DNA of 64,000 bases from Scatolibacter rhodanostii. GTDB lineage: Bacteria > Bacillota > Clostridia > Oscillospirales > Acutalibacteraceae. The DNA lies in contig NZ_FZLO01000002.1 of the NCBI RefSeq assembly GCF_900197595.1, positions 62,001-126,000 on the forward strand. Reading direction: 5' to 3'. The notes beneath the pieces were generated by a model, which searched no databases, had not been told where the DNA came from, and saw only the letters and a program-made list of their open reading frames with translations. Of this stretch, positions 35,540 through 44,967 are shown piece by piece (within the stretch, counting starts at the first letter, position 1; the number at the start of each line of letters is the position of its first letter). The position numbers and the translations under genes are program-made.

Positions 35540-35749
35540 TTGGATTATACAAAATGGGGACAAGAATACCTTATAGAAGCCAAAAAAATCAAAGCTCACA
35601 TCGATAACATACGACTAAACTGGAAACATAAATCGCAAGATGAAAAGCTTTCTATCAACCACCGAACCGCTATTCTTTATGATATGTACTTAGAATGCAA
35701 ACACACAGGAGAATTACTTTTACAGAGAGGTAATAAAAATGAAAACTAG
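35540..35749 (+). CDS. Small unknown protein paired with sigma-like gene (69 aa)
   Basis: 69 residues from a TTG with AGGAGG 8 nt upstream, a clear start. The sequence is helical and charged (EYLIEAKKIKAHIDNIRLNW), with no signal or membrane segment. It overlaps the following sigma-region-4-like gene by 11 nt, so the two are coupled. I do not recognise a family. The pairing suggests a partner or regulator of the sigma-like protein. Confidence 0.65.
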   Translation: MDYTKWGQEYLIEAKKIKAHIDNIRLNWKHKSQDEKLSINHRTAILYDMYLECKHTGELLLQRGNKNEN

Positions 35750-36056
35750 ACTGCTTAGTTTTGACGAGCTAACAAATCACTTGAGCAACGAGGGCAAAGC
35801 CTCAGATAACCAAGTACAAATTCAAAGAATGACCAGTGCCATGCAATGGGCTATTAAAAATGAATTGACGGACAGGCAAAAAACTTGTATTTCTCTCTAT
35901 TTTTTTGAGCAAAAGAGCATACCACAAATCGCAAAGGCTCTCTCGCTCAATAAGAGCACTATTAGTCGCCATCTAACTAAAGGCAAAAAAGCCATTCAGA
36001 AAGTAGTTTCCTACCGTTGTGCTGAACGGCTTGCCAACACTTATCAAAAATTTTAA
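35739..36056 (+). CDS. Sigma-70 region 4-like DNA-binding protein
   Basis: 105 residues. The C-terminal half is a sigma-region-4 type helix-turn-helix: LTDRQKTCISLYFFEQKSIP followed by QIAKALSLNKSTISRHLTKG. There is no region 2, so it cannot be a complete sigma factor; similar short proteins serve as phage late activators or as halves of split sigma factors. It overlaps the 69-residue gene upstream and its stop overlaps the stop of the convergent spoVAE gene by 4 nt. Confidence 0.75.
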   Translation: MKTRLLSFDELTNHLSNEGKASDNQVQIQRMTSAMQWAIKNELTDRQKTCISLYFFEQKSIPQIAKALSLNKSTISRHLTKGKKAIQKVVSYRCAERLANTYQKF

Positions 36057-36409
36057 CTTTTATCTCCAGACTTCGTAATGAGAGAGCCTAAAAGTCCAAA
36101 GAATAAAGCGGCCGTTGTACCGGCTGCTCCTGCCGCAAGACCTCCAGAAAAAATGCCGATAAAGCCTTTTTGGTTCACTGCTTCTTTCACTCCCTCTGCC
36201 AAAGCCCAGCCAAAGCCAACCAATGGCACAGTAGCACCAGATCCAGCAAAATCTACTATAGGTTGGTATAGGCCAAGTGCTCCTAAAAGAACACCGGTGC
36301 AAACGAAGAGCACCATGATTCTCGCCGGTGTCAGCTTCGTTAAATCAATTAACAGCTGCCCAATTACACAAATTAGTCCGCCAACCCAAAAAGCGTTGAA
36401 AAAAATCAT
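36053..36409 (-). CDS. spoVAE: Stage V sporulation protein AE
   Basis: 118 residues from the ATG at 36409: the sequence from there (MIFFNAFWVGGLICVIGQLL) matches the beginning of known SpoVAE, although the frame is open to 36421. Four membrane segments with the motifs TGVLLGALGLYQPIVDFAG and SGGLAAGAAGTTAALFFG. SpoVAE is part of the SpoVA channel that loads dipicolinic acid into the spore and releases it at germination. Its usual neighbours spoVAC and spoVAD lie 18 kb away at 54258-55737, on the same strand. Confidence 0.9.
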   Translation of the reverse strand: MIFFNAFWVGGLICVIGQLLIDLTKLTPARIMVLFVCTGVLLGALGLYQPIVDFAGSGATVPLVGFGWALAEGVKEAVNQKGFIGIFSGGLAAGAAGTTAALFFGLLGSLITKSGDKS

Positions 36410-36555
36410 AGGTACATTCAACCTCTCTTTCTCTTTTATTTTATACGCTAAGCAAAAAATTATTCATTTTATTTCACGAGATAGGATTAGAATCTTTACC
36501 TTGTAATAATCAAACTTTTTTAAGATTGTATTTTTAATTCATTATTATTTAAAAA

Positions 36556-36599
36556 ACAAAAAGGCTGTGAAACAGGATTTACCTGTCACAGCCTTTTTT
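36556..36599 (-). terminator. Terminator of the giant surface protein gene
   Basis: AAAAAGGCTGTGA with a paired TCACAGCCTTTTT and an inner ACAGG/CCTGT stem. On the minus strand it ends TTTTTGTTTTTT. It separates the giant gene from spoVAE. Confidence 0.85.
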
Positions 36600-36612
36600 A
36601 ACTTGCTACAAT

Positions 36613-39600
36613 TTAACTATTTTTTCTATATCTTCTTCCTGTAGGAGCAGAACGTTTTTTCATCATCAACAATGTAACAAGTGCTAATGAAGATACTCCC
36701 AATCCTACAAGCCACGCTCCCATTTGACCATTGTCGCCTGTTTGCGGTGTGGTAGTTGTTTTCTTGCTGTCTTTTGTGTTGACAAAAGAAGCTGTTTTTG
36801 TTTCGGCGTCAGAAATTTTTCCTGATGCATTTGTTGCTTTCGCTGTGTAGCCTTCTTTCGTGTAGTCAGCCTCAGTTACGGTGTATTCTACATCTGCTGG
36901 CAGATTTTGAACTGTAATGCTCTGTCCATTTGCCAGAGAAATTTTGTCACCGCTCTTGAGTGTGCCGTTTTCAACACCAGTTCCGATATATGCGAATTCA
37001 CCTTTAGCATCAAATTTAACGGTAAAGTCAAATTTCTTGTCTTTGTCTGCTCCACTGCCAGCAACTGTTTTCTCAATCTTCAAGTCGCCGACTTTTTTAG
37101 CATTCACAAACTTTGCGGAAGAAACTGCTTTATCGACAATGGTTCCTTCTGCATTTTCAGCTGTCATTGTGTAATGTTCTGCACTATAATCAGCCTCTGA
37201 CACTTTATATTTTGTGCCTTCCGGCAATCCGTTGATGGTAATGCTTTGGCCATGTGCTAGGGAGACTTGATTGCCGCTCTTCAATGTGCCGTTTGCTACC
37301 CCTACTCCGGTATAAGCATATTCACCTTCAGCATCAAATTCAACGGTAAAGTCGAATTTCTTAGTCTGATCAGCTGATTTGCCTTCTACCATTTTAGTAA
37401 TGAGCAGATTACCTGTTTCTTTCACGTTATTAAAGTTCACAACTGTGTCGACATCTGTAATCTCACCATTCAAGGTTGGGTAAGCAGTGTAATAACCATC
37501 GTGCGGTGTTTCAGTTACTTCGTATGTTGTGCCTGCCCATACGTCATAAATTTCAATACTCTCGTCATGAGCAAGTGTAAAGGTATTTTCTTCATTAGAG
37601 ATAGTACCTGTTACTTTTTCGCCGTTAGCCAAAGTTTTTTCGTAATTATAAGTTTGCTCTGCCCCTCTGCCGCCAAAAGCAATGGCAAAATCAAACGGAA
37701 CCTCATAGTCACTTGGCAATACAACGCCAGTTACTGTTTTTTGAATCTTCAGGGAAGCTGAATATCTTGTGTTTATAAACTCAGCCTCTGCAGGAATATC
37801 TTTGTCAATAATTCCTTCATTACCTGTAGTTTCTGTCACATAACCGTCATTGCTATAGTCCTCTTCGGTTACGTTGTATGTTGCATCTTGTGGTAAACCA
37901 TGAATGGTAATGCTCTCACCGTGTGCCAGCTCGATTACATCTCCGCTTCGAATGGTTCCGTCTTCTACACCAACTCCGGTGTAAGCATATTCTCCAACAG
38001 CATTAAACTCAACTGTGAATGCAAACTTCTTTTGATCATCAGCCGCATTACCAGAAACTGTTTTATGAATTGTCAAACTACCAACATCTTTTGTGTTGAC
38101 AAAAGAAGCTGTCGCAATCTCTTCTTTAACCAGCGTACCCATATTATCTTCTGCGGTTACAACATAGCCTTCGTCACTATAGTCGGTCTCTGTAATTGTA
38201 TAGGTTGCACCATTCGGCAAGCCAACAATTGCAAGGCTTTCATTGTGTGCTAAATAGATATTGTCACCACTCTTTACTTCTGTAATACCTTCTACGCCAG
38301 AAGCAGGATAGGCTGTTTCATTTAAATCACCATTGCTGTTTCTAAATTCTACTGTGAATTCAAACTTGCGATTTTCATCAGCTGCATTGCCGCTTACCGA
38401 TTTAGTAATAACTAATGAAGCCGTCTTTTTATCATTGGTGAAAGAAACTGTCTTGCCATCTTGCGTTGTGATTTCACCTGTTCCATTGACAACCTCGGTC
38501 TCATAATCTTCACCGGTGTAGTCATCTTCTGTTACTACATAGGTTGTGCCTTCTGGCAAGTCTTTAATTACAACAGTTTCACCATGTGCTAACGTGAACG
38601 TATTGTTGCTGTTCGAAACCGTTCCTGTCGTCGTTACATCGCCAACTGTTTTTTCGTAATTATACGTGCCATCTTTACCACGACCATCAAAGGTTACTGC
38701 AAAGTTAAACTGTCTTGTATAATCACTGTCTAACAAATCACCGATAACTTGTTTTTCAATCGTTAGGTTATGGTATTGCAACACAGTGTTGGTAAAGGCA
38801 ACTTCTTGTGTATCGTCAGCTGCAATTGTGCCGGCCGCTGTATTTGATTCTTCTGCCTGGCCGTTCACATGTGTTTTAAACCCATTGGTTGAATCTTCTG
38901 TCACAGTATACTTGATATTTTTGGGGATATAGTTAATTGTGGCCGTCTCACCATTGCCAAGATTGATTTTATCACCGCTCTTAATGGTGGTCTTGCCTTC
39001 AACTCCCTGAAGCTGATAAGAATCTTCATTGGCAGAGTTATTAGCATTTAAGAAATGAACAGTGAAACCAAACTTTTGATTCGGCTCAGCATCACCGACA
39101 ACTGTTTTTGAAATTTCTAAGCTGCCTAGTTCTCTTTTTGTGTTGATAAATTCAACTTCTTGCGTTTCATCAGCAGCAATAGTACCAGAAGCAGTATCTT
39201 CATTGTCACCATTTACAGTAAATTCTGTATTGTATCTAACATCTGCTGATTCTGTTACTGTATATTTTGTGTCTTTAGGAATGTTTAGCACGGTCAAATT
39301 TTCATTATGTTTTAGTGTAAATGTATATTGACCATTTGCATTCGGTAGTAATTCACCTGTCATATCACCTGTCGCTGTTGTTTTTTTGTAGCGATAGGTA
39401 GCTGTATTATTGCTCTCCAGTGCCAAAGTGAAGTTAAATTCACCTGATGTATCGTTATCATAACTGGTCACGGTTTTACCGACAGTTAGATGTCCTGCTG
39501 TGCCCACAGGATAGTTTGCAACCTTAATTTTGTTCGAATTTGCACCTGTTTTTTCATCGACTGCTGTAACAATTCGTCCTTCTCCGCCTTCTTGTGTTAC

Positions 39601-42600
39601 AACAATTCGATATTCAGTGCCATCTAAAACAAACTGCGGGCCTGCAGTTTTTGTCTCTTTCAAGATGTATTCACCGACAGCTAAACCGCGAAGAATTAAT
39701 TTACCTTCATTGGCTACCGTTATTCCGCTTCTGAAGACGGTATCGGTTGCTTCACCGTCATTATTGGTGGTGAAGATAGCAAACTCTGCTCCATCCAAAG
39801 ACTGACCGGTTGCACCGTTTGTCTTTTGAATTTCAACCCAACCACTTCTCTCTAAATAAGCAGAAGCATTGGCATACTGAATATTGAAAGGTACTTTCTT
39901 GCTTGTATCATGTGCACTGCCTGTGCCATCAAGGCGAACCTCGTTAAAGAGATTAGCTCCCTCTTCTCCAGTATAATCTGTCATATAAACGAAACGATAT
40001 GCTTGATTGCTTTCCGGAATTTCGAATTTGAGCTCTCTGTCTTTCAAGTTATAGGTAATAACTTGTTTCAGCTCTTCAATGTCTAACGGTTCACCGACTT
40101 CTACATAGCTGCCGTCAGCCTTCAACTCTAACTCTTGAACAGAAATATTATCCTCAAATATTAAGTTACCTTTAGAATCTGTACGCATATCCAAACCTTC
40201 AGGCAGCTTATCTGTAATTACTTTTCCCTTAATATCAAGATTATAAGGCTTATATTCTACTGTCCACTTAACAGCACCGTCAACACCAGCATATCCGCCA
40301 TATGGTGCCTCCATTTTTTTATCCAAAATAGTTCTTGAAATTTGGACATTTTGATCAGCTGTTAATTTGCGGTCATCTGGCCAGTCCTCTGCTTGCAGTG
40401 TCAAATCATTCTTAATAGTAGGAATATTTTGATTGTCTGAAAAATAAGTCTTTAAAGTTGCTTCAGTTGGCTTTGCTTTGATTAAAATAACATAGGTTTC
40501 ATCTTTTCCCAAGCCGTCTGCAAAAACAAATTCCAACTTCTGTCTGCTTGCAGCATCATAGGTAGACTTTGCAAATCCAACTACTCCTGTTGCTTCAGTC
40601 AATGGCAATTTTGCTTTAACAACTTTGCTGCCCACTGCTTTAGTTTCGCCTTCGTAAATCAAGAAATCTTTTCCAGATTCAATTTCAGCGAGTTCCCAAC
40701 CTTGGGGTAGTAAATCTGTTACAGTAACTTTACCGTCACTTGATAAATCTAATCCATCAGCGTTAATGCTTAAACGGAAGATAACAGATTTATCTTGATA
40801 ATCAAAAGCTTTATTGGCGTCTTTTGTATCTTGGTTTGGGTCTGTAATGTTCTTGTCTGCATCTAATGCCGCTCTATCTAACACTTCTTTTGAAAGCAGA
40901 TTCGTATTGTATTTTACATTATTAGAAGCTTTTCCGCGATAGTCTGTACCATTATACAAAAATGCGGTGTTATAAACGGTCTTCTCGGCATTTGCCGCAT
41001 AAATCTCAGGATTTGTTACTGTGGTTTCAAAGCTGAAAGATTGGTCAACCGTGGTTGTAAAACCAGTGACTGTCAGCAAATCAGCAAGGAGATTACCATT
41101 TCCATCATAAATGGGTTGAACATTATCTGATAATCCCACATTCCCAATATCAACAAACTCGCCTGCGTATTTCTGGTAGACATTATTATTGTTCTGGTAC
41201 TTTTCTTTTAACGTATTGATTTCTGATTGTGAAAGTCCTAATACCAAAAGTCGGCTTTCAATTTCTGCTGTAAAACTCCCGCGATGAATCAACAAATCAT
41301 ATACTTTTAGCTGATTCAAATTTGACTGATTACCGGGTTTCACAGTTACGGTCCATTTTACAGAGCGCTCTGATTTTTTATCAATCAGTTCACCTTTTTT
41401 GTCAATAGCAGCATAACCAACAGATACGCTATCGTTGCCTACATATTTTCCATCTGGATTGTAATCGCCTAAACCGTCCCAAGTAATTTCAGCATCATTG
41501 TTGACATTAAATGTGCCTGTAGGTGACGTATCGGTTACCTTTGTCACAATAGTCAAACGAATAGGCGTATTAACTGAGGCAATTTTATATTTGCCGTTAC
41601 TTGGTTCTTCATTATAATCCTCAATCATTCCGGTTGAATTCCATACACCCTCGACTTTTTCAACCTTCTCAAGAGTTGCTGATACAAACTCCATTTTCGA
41701 GCCAGTTTTTTGCGTTAAATCGGTGATAACTACGTTGTCAAGTGACGCACCTTCATGGTTGGCGATAATCGTCCATGTAATTTCACGATTCTCGGGGTCA
41801 TACTCTGTCTTAGTGTCATTCCAACCACTGCTTGTGAGCTTACCCGTTTTCTCAAACCATTTGAAAGGTTGGATTGTTACAGGCTCATCATCCGTTTTTT
41901 CTATTGGCTGGTCATCTTCATCCGTAGTACGCAGACCAGCTTTGTTATATCCGTTCCAGCCAACATATTGCGCTGTTTCAGGGAATTTAGTCTCGAATGT
42001 AACAACAGCTTCTGAATCTAAATAATCTTGAGGGAATGTATATAAAATTTGATTATCACTCACTGTTGGTTGTGGTGAAATAGTATCCCCATCAATTTTA
42101 AAAGATCCGTCTACATATTCACCTGCATCTTTACCATTAGCGGCCAAATCATCAAAAAATTCCATACCCGCAAGACTTAGCTTTTTGGTATGTCCGTCAT
42201 AATACTTTGTAAGGGCAGAAAGCTTCACAGTCCATGTAACCGTACGATCTGCTTTACTTGTTACCTCACCTGTTTTTACTACTGATAAGTCAATGGTCGT
42301 TTTTTGTTCACTAATCGGAATTTTGGGTGATTCAAAGTCGCCTACTTTAATTAGGCTAATTCCTTCTTCATCAACATCACCGTAATCCACACTGCTTTCA
42401 TCGAACTTCAGAGAAAGGCTGATTTCGCCTTTAACATTTTCAATAGACAGATCTTCCCCATTAAAAATGCTGTCAGCTCCATCAAATACAACATATGTTG
42501 AAGTTGCATCGCTATGTAGCGTACCTAGTTTTAAGCCGCCAAACATTAAATTTTCATTGGTATTGGTCATGAGCTTGAATTTATCATCAATCTCAAAAAC

Positions 42601-43125
42601 GGCATAATCACCTTTATGAACAATTTGCTCACCCTCGGCAGCCGTTGCCTCAACCGGCACACCAAATGAAATCGTCAATTTAATAGGTCTGGTCCGGTCA
42701 ATTGGCCCCTTAGCAGGAATTTCTTCTCTATTCCCGTCTTCATATCGATAACCAATAACTGGGCTTTTTAGAAGATTACTCCTATTTTCGCCTTCGGTTG
42801 GTGCATCCAAGGGAACCATTAACGCAGATGGACTTACGTCAGCAGTACCTCTATTTTGCGTATCGGCAACCGCTTCTTCAGGCTGTGCGGAAGAAGCCTG
42901 ATTGTTCACTTCTTCAGCCCCTGCATCTGGGTTATCTTTTTTAGCATCATCATTTTCTTTTTCTGGCACTGGAATATCCGAGGGCTCAACTTGCCCTGTT
43001 GTCACCGTTTCTGGTGCTGAAGGATTATTGGGCTCTACAGCGCCAATTGGCAATACCGAATTAAACACAATCGCTAATGCCAGTACGCTGCTAAGAAGCC
43101 AATGTTTTTTGTTCTTCTTCATCAT
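36613..43125 (-). CDS. Giant sortase-anchored surface protein with Cna B/DUF5979-like repeats
   Basis: 2170 residues. A signal peptide (WLLSSVLALAIVFNSVLPIG) is followed by a Pro/Glu/Asp-rich linker, then about 1000 residues of adhesin-like beta domains (repeats of the form RTVTWTVKLSAL, RSVKWTVTVKPG, AVKWTVEYKPY), one SpaA-type domain (VEIQKTNGATGQSLDGAEFA, ending YILKE), and from about residue 1205 eight repeats of 105-120 residues, each opening with the L-x-I-x-K-T-V-x-G phrase and closing with EFINT or SFVNTK. Two repeat types alternate. The protein ends TPQTGD, a hydrophobic segment and basic residues, a cell wall sorting signal. It is divergent from the regulator gene at 43523 and has its own terminator. 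Likely an adhesin or stalk; ligand unknown. Confidence 0.88.
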   Translation of the reverse strand: MMKKNKKHWLLSSVLALAIVFNSVLPIGAVEPNNPSAPETVTTGQVEPSDIPVPEKENDDAKKDNPDAGAEEVNNQASSAQPEEAVADTQNRGTADVSPSALMVPLDAPTEGENRSNLLKSPVIGYRYEDGNREEIPAKGPIDRTRPIKLTISFGVPVEATAAEGEQIVHKGDYAVFEIDDKFKLMTNTNENLMFGGLKLGTLHSDATSTYVVFDGADSIFNGEDLSIENVKGEISLSLKFDESSVDYGDVDEEGISLIKVGDFESPKIPISEQKTTIDLSVVKTGEVTSKADRTVTWTVKLSALTKYYDGHTKKLSLAGMEFFDDLAANGKDAGEYVDGSFKIDGDTISPQPTVSDNQILYTFPQDYLDSEAVVTFETKFPETAQYVGWNGYNKAGLRTTDEDDQPIEKTDDEPVTIQPFKWFEKTGKLTSSGWNDTKTEYDPENREITWTIIANHEGASLDNVVITDLTQKTGSKMEFVSATLEKVEKVEGVWNSTGMIEDYNEEPSNGKYKIASVNTPIRLTIVTKVTDTSPTGTFNVNNDAEITWDGLGDYNPDGKYVGNDSVSVGYAAIDKKGELIDKKSERSVKWTVTVKPGNQSNLNQLKVYDLLIHRGSFTAEIESRLLVLGLSQSEINTLKEKYQNNNNVYQKYAGEFVDIGNVGLSDNVQPIYDGNGNLLADLLTVTGFTTTVDQSFSFETTVTNPEIYAANAEKTVYNTAFLYNGTDYRGKASNNVKYNTNLLSKEVLDRAALDADKNITDPNQDTKDANKAFDYQDKSVIFRLSINADGLDLSSDGKVTVTDLLPQGWELAEIESGKDFLIYEGETKAVGSKVVKAKLPLTEATGVVGFAKSTYDAASRQKLEFVFADGLGKDETYVILIKAKPTEATLKTYFSDNQNIPTIKNDLTLQAEDWPDDRKLTADQNVQISRTILDKKMEAPYGGYAGVDGAVKWTVEYKPYNLDIKGKVITDKLPEGLDMRTDSKGNLIFEDNISVQELELKADGSYVEVGEPLDIEELKQVITYNLKDRELKFEIPESNQAYRFVYMTDYTGEEGANLFNEVRLDGTGSAHDTSKKVPFNIQYANASAYLERSGWVEIQKTNGATGQSLDGAEFAIFTTNNDGEATDTVFRSGITVANEGKLILRGLAVGEYILKETKTAGPQFVLDGTEYRIVVTQEGGEGRIVTAVDEKTGANSNKIKVANYPVGTAGHLTVGKTVTSYDNDTSGEFNFTLALESNNTATYRYKKTTATGDMTGELLPNANGQYTFTLKHNENLTVLNIPKDTKYTVTESADVRYNTEFTVNGDNEDTASGTIAADETQEVEFINTKRELGSLEISKTVVGDAEPNQKFGFTVHFLNANNSANEDSYQLQGVEGKTTIKSGDKINLGNGETATINYIPKNIKYTVTEDSTNGFKTHVNGQAEESNTAAGTIAADDTQEVAFTNTVLQYHNLTIEKQVIGDLLDSDYTRQFNFAVTFDGRGKDGTYNYEKTVGDVTTTGTVSNSNNTFTLAHGETVVIKDLPEGTTYVVTEDDYTGEDYETEVVNGTGEITTQDGKTVSFTNDKKTASLVITKSVSGNAADENRKFEFTVEFRNSNGDLNETAYPASGVEGITEVKSGDNIYLAHNESLAIVGLPNGATYTITETDYSDEGYVVTAEDNMGTLVKEEIATASFVNTKDVGSLTIHKTVSGNAADDQKKFAFTVEFNAVGEYAYTGVGVEDGTIRSGDVIELAHGESITIHGLPQDATYNVTEEDYSNDGYVTETTGNEGIIDKDIPAEAEFINTRYSASLKIQKTVTGVVLPSDYEVPFDFAIAFGGRGAEQTYNYEKTLANGEKVTGTISNEENTFTLAHDESIEIYDVWAGTTYEVTETPHDGYYTAYPTLNGEITDVDTVVNFNNVKETGNLLITKMVEGKSADQTKKFDFTVEFDAEGEYAYTGVGVANGTLKSGNQVSLAHGQSITINGLPEGTKYKVSEADYSAEHYTMTAENAEGTIVDKAVSSAKFVNAKKVGDLKIEKTVAGSGADKDKKFDFTVKFDAKGEFAYIGTGVENGTLKSGDKISLANGQSITVQNLPADVEYTVTEADYTKEGYTAKATNASGKISDAETKTASFVNTKDSKKTTTTPQTGDNGQMGAWLVGLGVSSLALVTLLMMKKRSAPTGRRYRKNS

Positions 43126-43522
43126 TTAATCTCTCCTACTCAAATAATTTTTTCTGACTCAAATATGGTCCTTTACCGCATAATATCTTTGCTGTGCTAC
43201 AACTAATCAGTCATGCTAGAAATCGCTTATTTCTTACCAATGCATACTGCACTCATAAGGTTTTAAAAAACGTCTCTGCTATACATTTTGCGCTTTAGTA
43301 AAGTCTTTCTTTTTTACCATTTATTTCCAGATTAGTTATACAGTACCTATACCATGTAAAATTATACCGAAAACTAAATTTTTCCGCTTGAATTGTTGGT
43401 CTACGAAAACATATAAAATTTCCATAAATAGAAATTTTTAAAAATAAAATTTCTATTTATGGAAAGCAAGTTGTTATAAATCTAGTTATAATGGTAAAAA
43501 TAAAAACTGAATGGAGAAGAAA
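43126..43522. promoter_or_regulatory. Divergent control region with 20-bp perfect inverted repeat
   Basis: Between the divergent giant gene and regulator gene. A perfect inverted repeat with 20-nt arms (43419-43438 and 43446-43465; core CCATAAATAGAAATTT) and a 7-nt spacer. A plus-strand TATAAT lies at 43487-43492, 21 nt after the repeat, and a minus-strand TATAAT at 43361-43366, 52 nt on the other side. Neither has a recognisable -35 box, which suggests that an activator bound at the repeat is needed. No other gene is in this stretch. Confidence 0.65.
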
Positions 43523-44932
43523 ATGAAAAATGTCGCTCATAAAACGAGTTCGCTGCTCAAAGAATTAATTTTCATTGCTCATATTTCAAAAACTGATTTT
43601 GCTTTATTCATGAATATGACCCCTAGCGGATTAAGTAAAATCCTAACAGGTAATCGCCTACCCGTCATGAAAGAAAAGAGGTTTTTTAGTCGCCAAGCCG
43701 GACAATACTTTTCAGACCTTATCTTTTGCCAAGGCTGCCACTTTAAATTTGAAAATACCTTTCCCGTAATCTATGATTTTACTTCACAATCTGAGCTTAC
43801 AGCTTTTCTAACAGCGGCTATTGAATATAGCCTTGACTGTGATTATGCTTTTGAAATCAATCATAGTCTTGAATATCATGATAAGGGATCTTCTTTTTTG
43901 GGCAGGAAAACCATTCTAAACATGTTTTGTATAATTTTGTCGGATTATGTTAAAAACACTCGAAATGAGTTTTTAGAATTTTTCAGTACACTGCCTTTAT
44001 TTGAATCTCTCTTCCCTGATATCTTTAAACGTCTCATTGTTTTTAAGTTTAATAAAGAAAATTTAGTATTGAATCAATTCTTTGATATACCTACTTTTGA
44101 ATCTGCTCATCAAAACAATATTCATATCATTAACACGGTCATAAATTTACAGGGTGCCCTCAACACCAACTACTGGGAGACAGCTAACAAAATTGAGCCA
44201 ACCTTTTTGCTTGTAAAAGGATACTGCTTGCTCACTTTCAGCTCTCAACTTGATGGTACACCTCTAATGACTTTTATCACACATAAAAGTTACCTGACTG
44301 TTTTTTTTAACCACCTTATGAATTTAGGAGCAAAAAAGATAAGTTATACTCGTGAAGAAGGCCGCCTTGCAATCGCCAATTCACCTAATTTACTTTCCGA
44401 GTTACTGGCAACCCCTGTCAAGGCGGTTTACAACCTAATTCCCGCTGGCTATTTATTAAAAAAAGAAGAGATTGAAACATTAGATGCTTCTAGTGTAATG
44501 AACAGCGGTATTTTTAGCCTATTTCAAAAAATCTCACTTGATCAAACTTTATTTTATATTTCTGAAGATACGTTGCAGCACTTCTGCCTGTCTGGCAACT
44601 TATCTGTCCCTTTTGTCTCTACCATGCATATTCCACTGGATAAACGAATCGACTATCTAGCTCGACTTGAATCCCTTGTGGATGGTGTTGAGAACCACAA
44701 AGTAAAAATTCTTAGCTCAGATTCCCCTAAAGCGGCCATTTTTTGCTTTCCTCAGTTTAGCATTGTTTATACCACTTCTTCTGATACTAGTTATGAAAAA
44801 GTTCACTATTTTTGCAGTGACGCTATCTATAATATCTTGCAAGAAGAACTATCTGAACAGGATACTTCTCCTATCGACTTTACTCCCGATTTGTGGAAAG
44901 CCTATTTGGAGGAATTATCCTTTTCTCTATAA
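43523..44932 (+). CDS. Putative pilus-locus transcription regulator, unfamiliar family
   Basis: 469 residues from the ATG at 43523; GGAG lies 6 nt upstream, and an ATG 12 nt earlier overlaps it. The first 60 residues contain an XRE-like helix-turn-helix (HISKTDFALFMNMTPSGLSK then ILTGNRLP). The remaining 400 residues are not a domain I recognise. They are rich in aromatic residues, lack membrane segments, and read as a mixed helix/strand sensor (GYCLLTFSSQLDGTPLMTF and VSTMHIPLDKRIDYLARLES are typical phrases). It lies between the giant gene and the pilus operon, oppositely oriented to both, and has the inverted repeat in front of it. Control of the locus is inferred. Confidence 0.6.
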   Translation: MKNVAHKTSSLLKELIFIAHISKTDFALFMNMTPSGLSKILTGNRLPVMKEKRFFSRQAGQYFSDLIFCQGCHFKFENTFPVIYDFTSQSELTAFLTAAIEYSLDCDYAFEINHSLEYHDKGSSFLGRKTILNMFCIILSDYVKNTRNEFLEFFSTLPLFESLFPDIFKRLIVFKFNKENLVLNQFFDIPTFESAHQNNIHIINTVINLQGALNTNYWETANKIEPTFLLVKGYCLLTFSSQLDGTPLMTFITHKSYLTVFFNHLMNLGAKKISYTREEGRLAIANSPNLLSELLATPVKAVYNLIPAGYLLKKEEIETLDASSVMNSGIFSLFQKISLDQTLFYISEDTLQHFCLSGNLSVPFVSTMHIPLDKRIDYLARLESLVDGVENHKVKILSSDSPKAAIFCFPQFSIVYTTSSDTSYEKVHYFCSDAIYNILQEELSEQDTSPIDFTPDLWKAYLEELSFSL

Positions 44933-44967
44933 CACACAGTCCTCTTTAACGAACTCAAATATTTATT

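Noticed and set aside
36078-36506. Plus-strand ORF of 142 codons opposite spoVAE
   Set aside because: Shadow of spoVAE; no start signal and proline-rich reverse-frame composition.
36613-39500. CRISPR array or tandem DNA repeat
   Set aside because: The repetition is of about 110-codon protein domains in a single open frame, not short DNA repeats with spacers.
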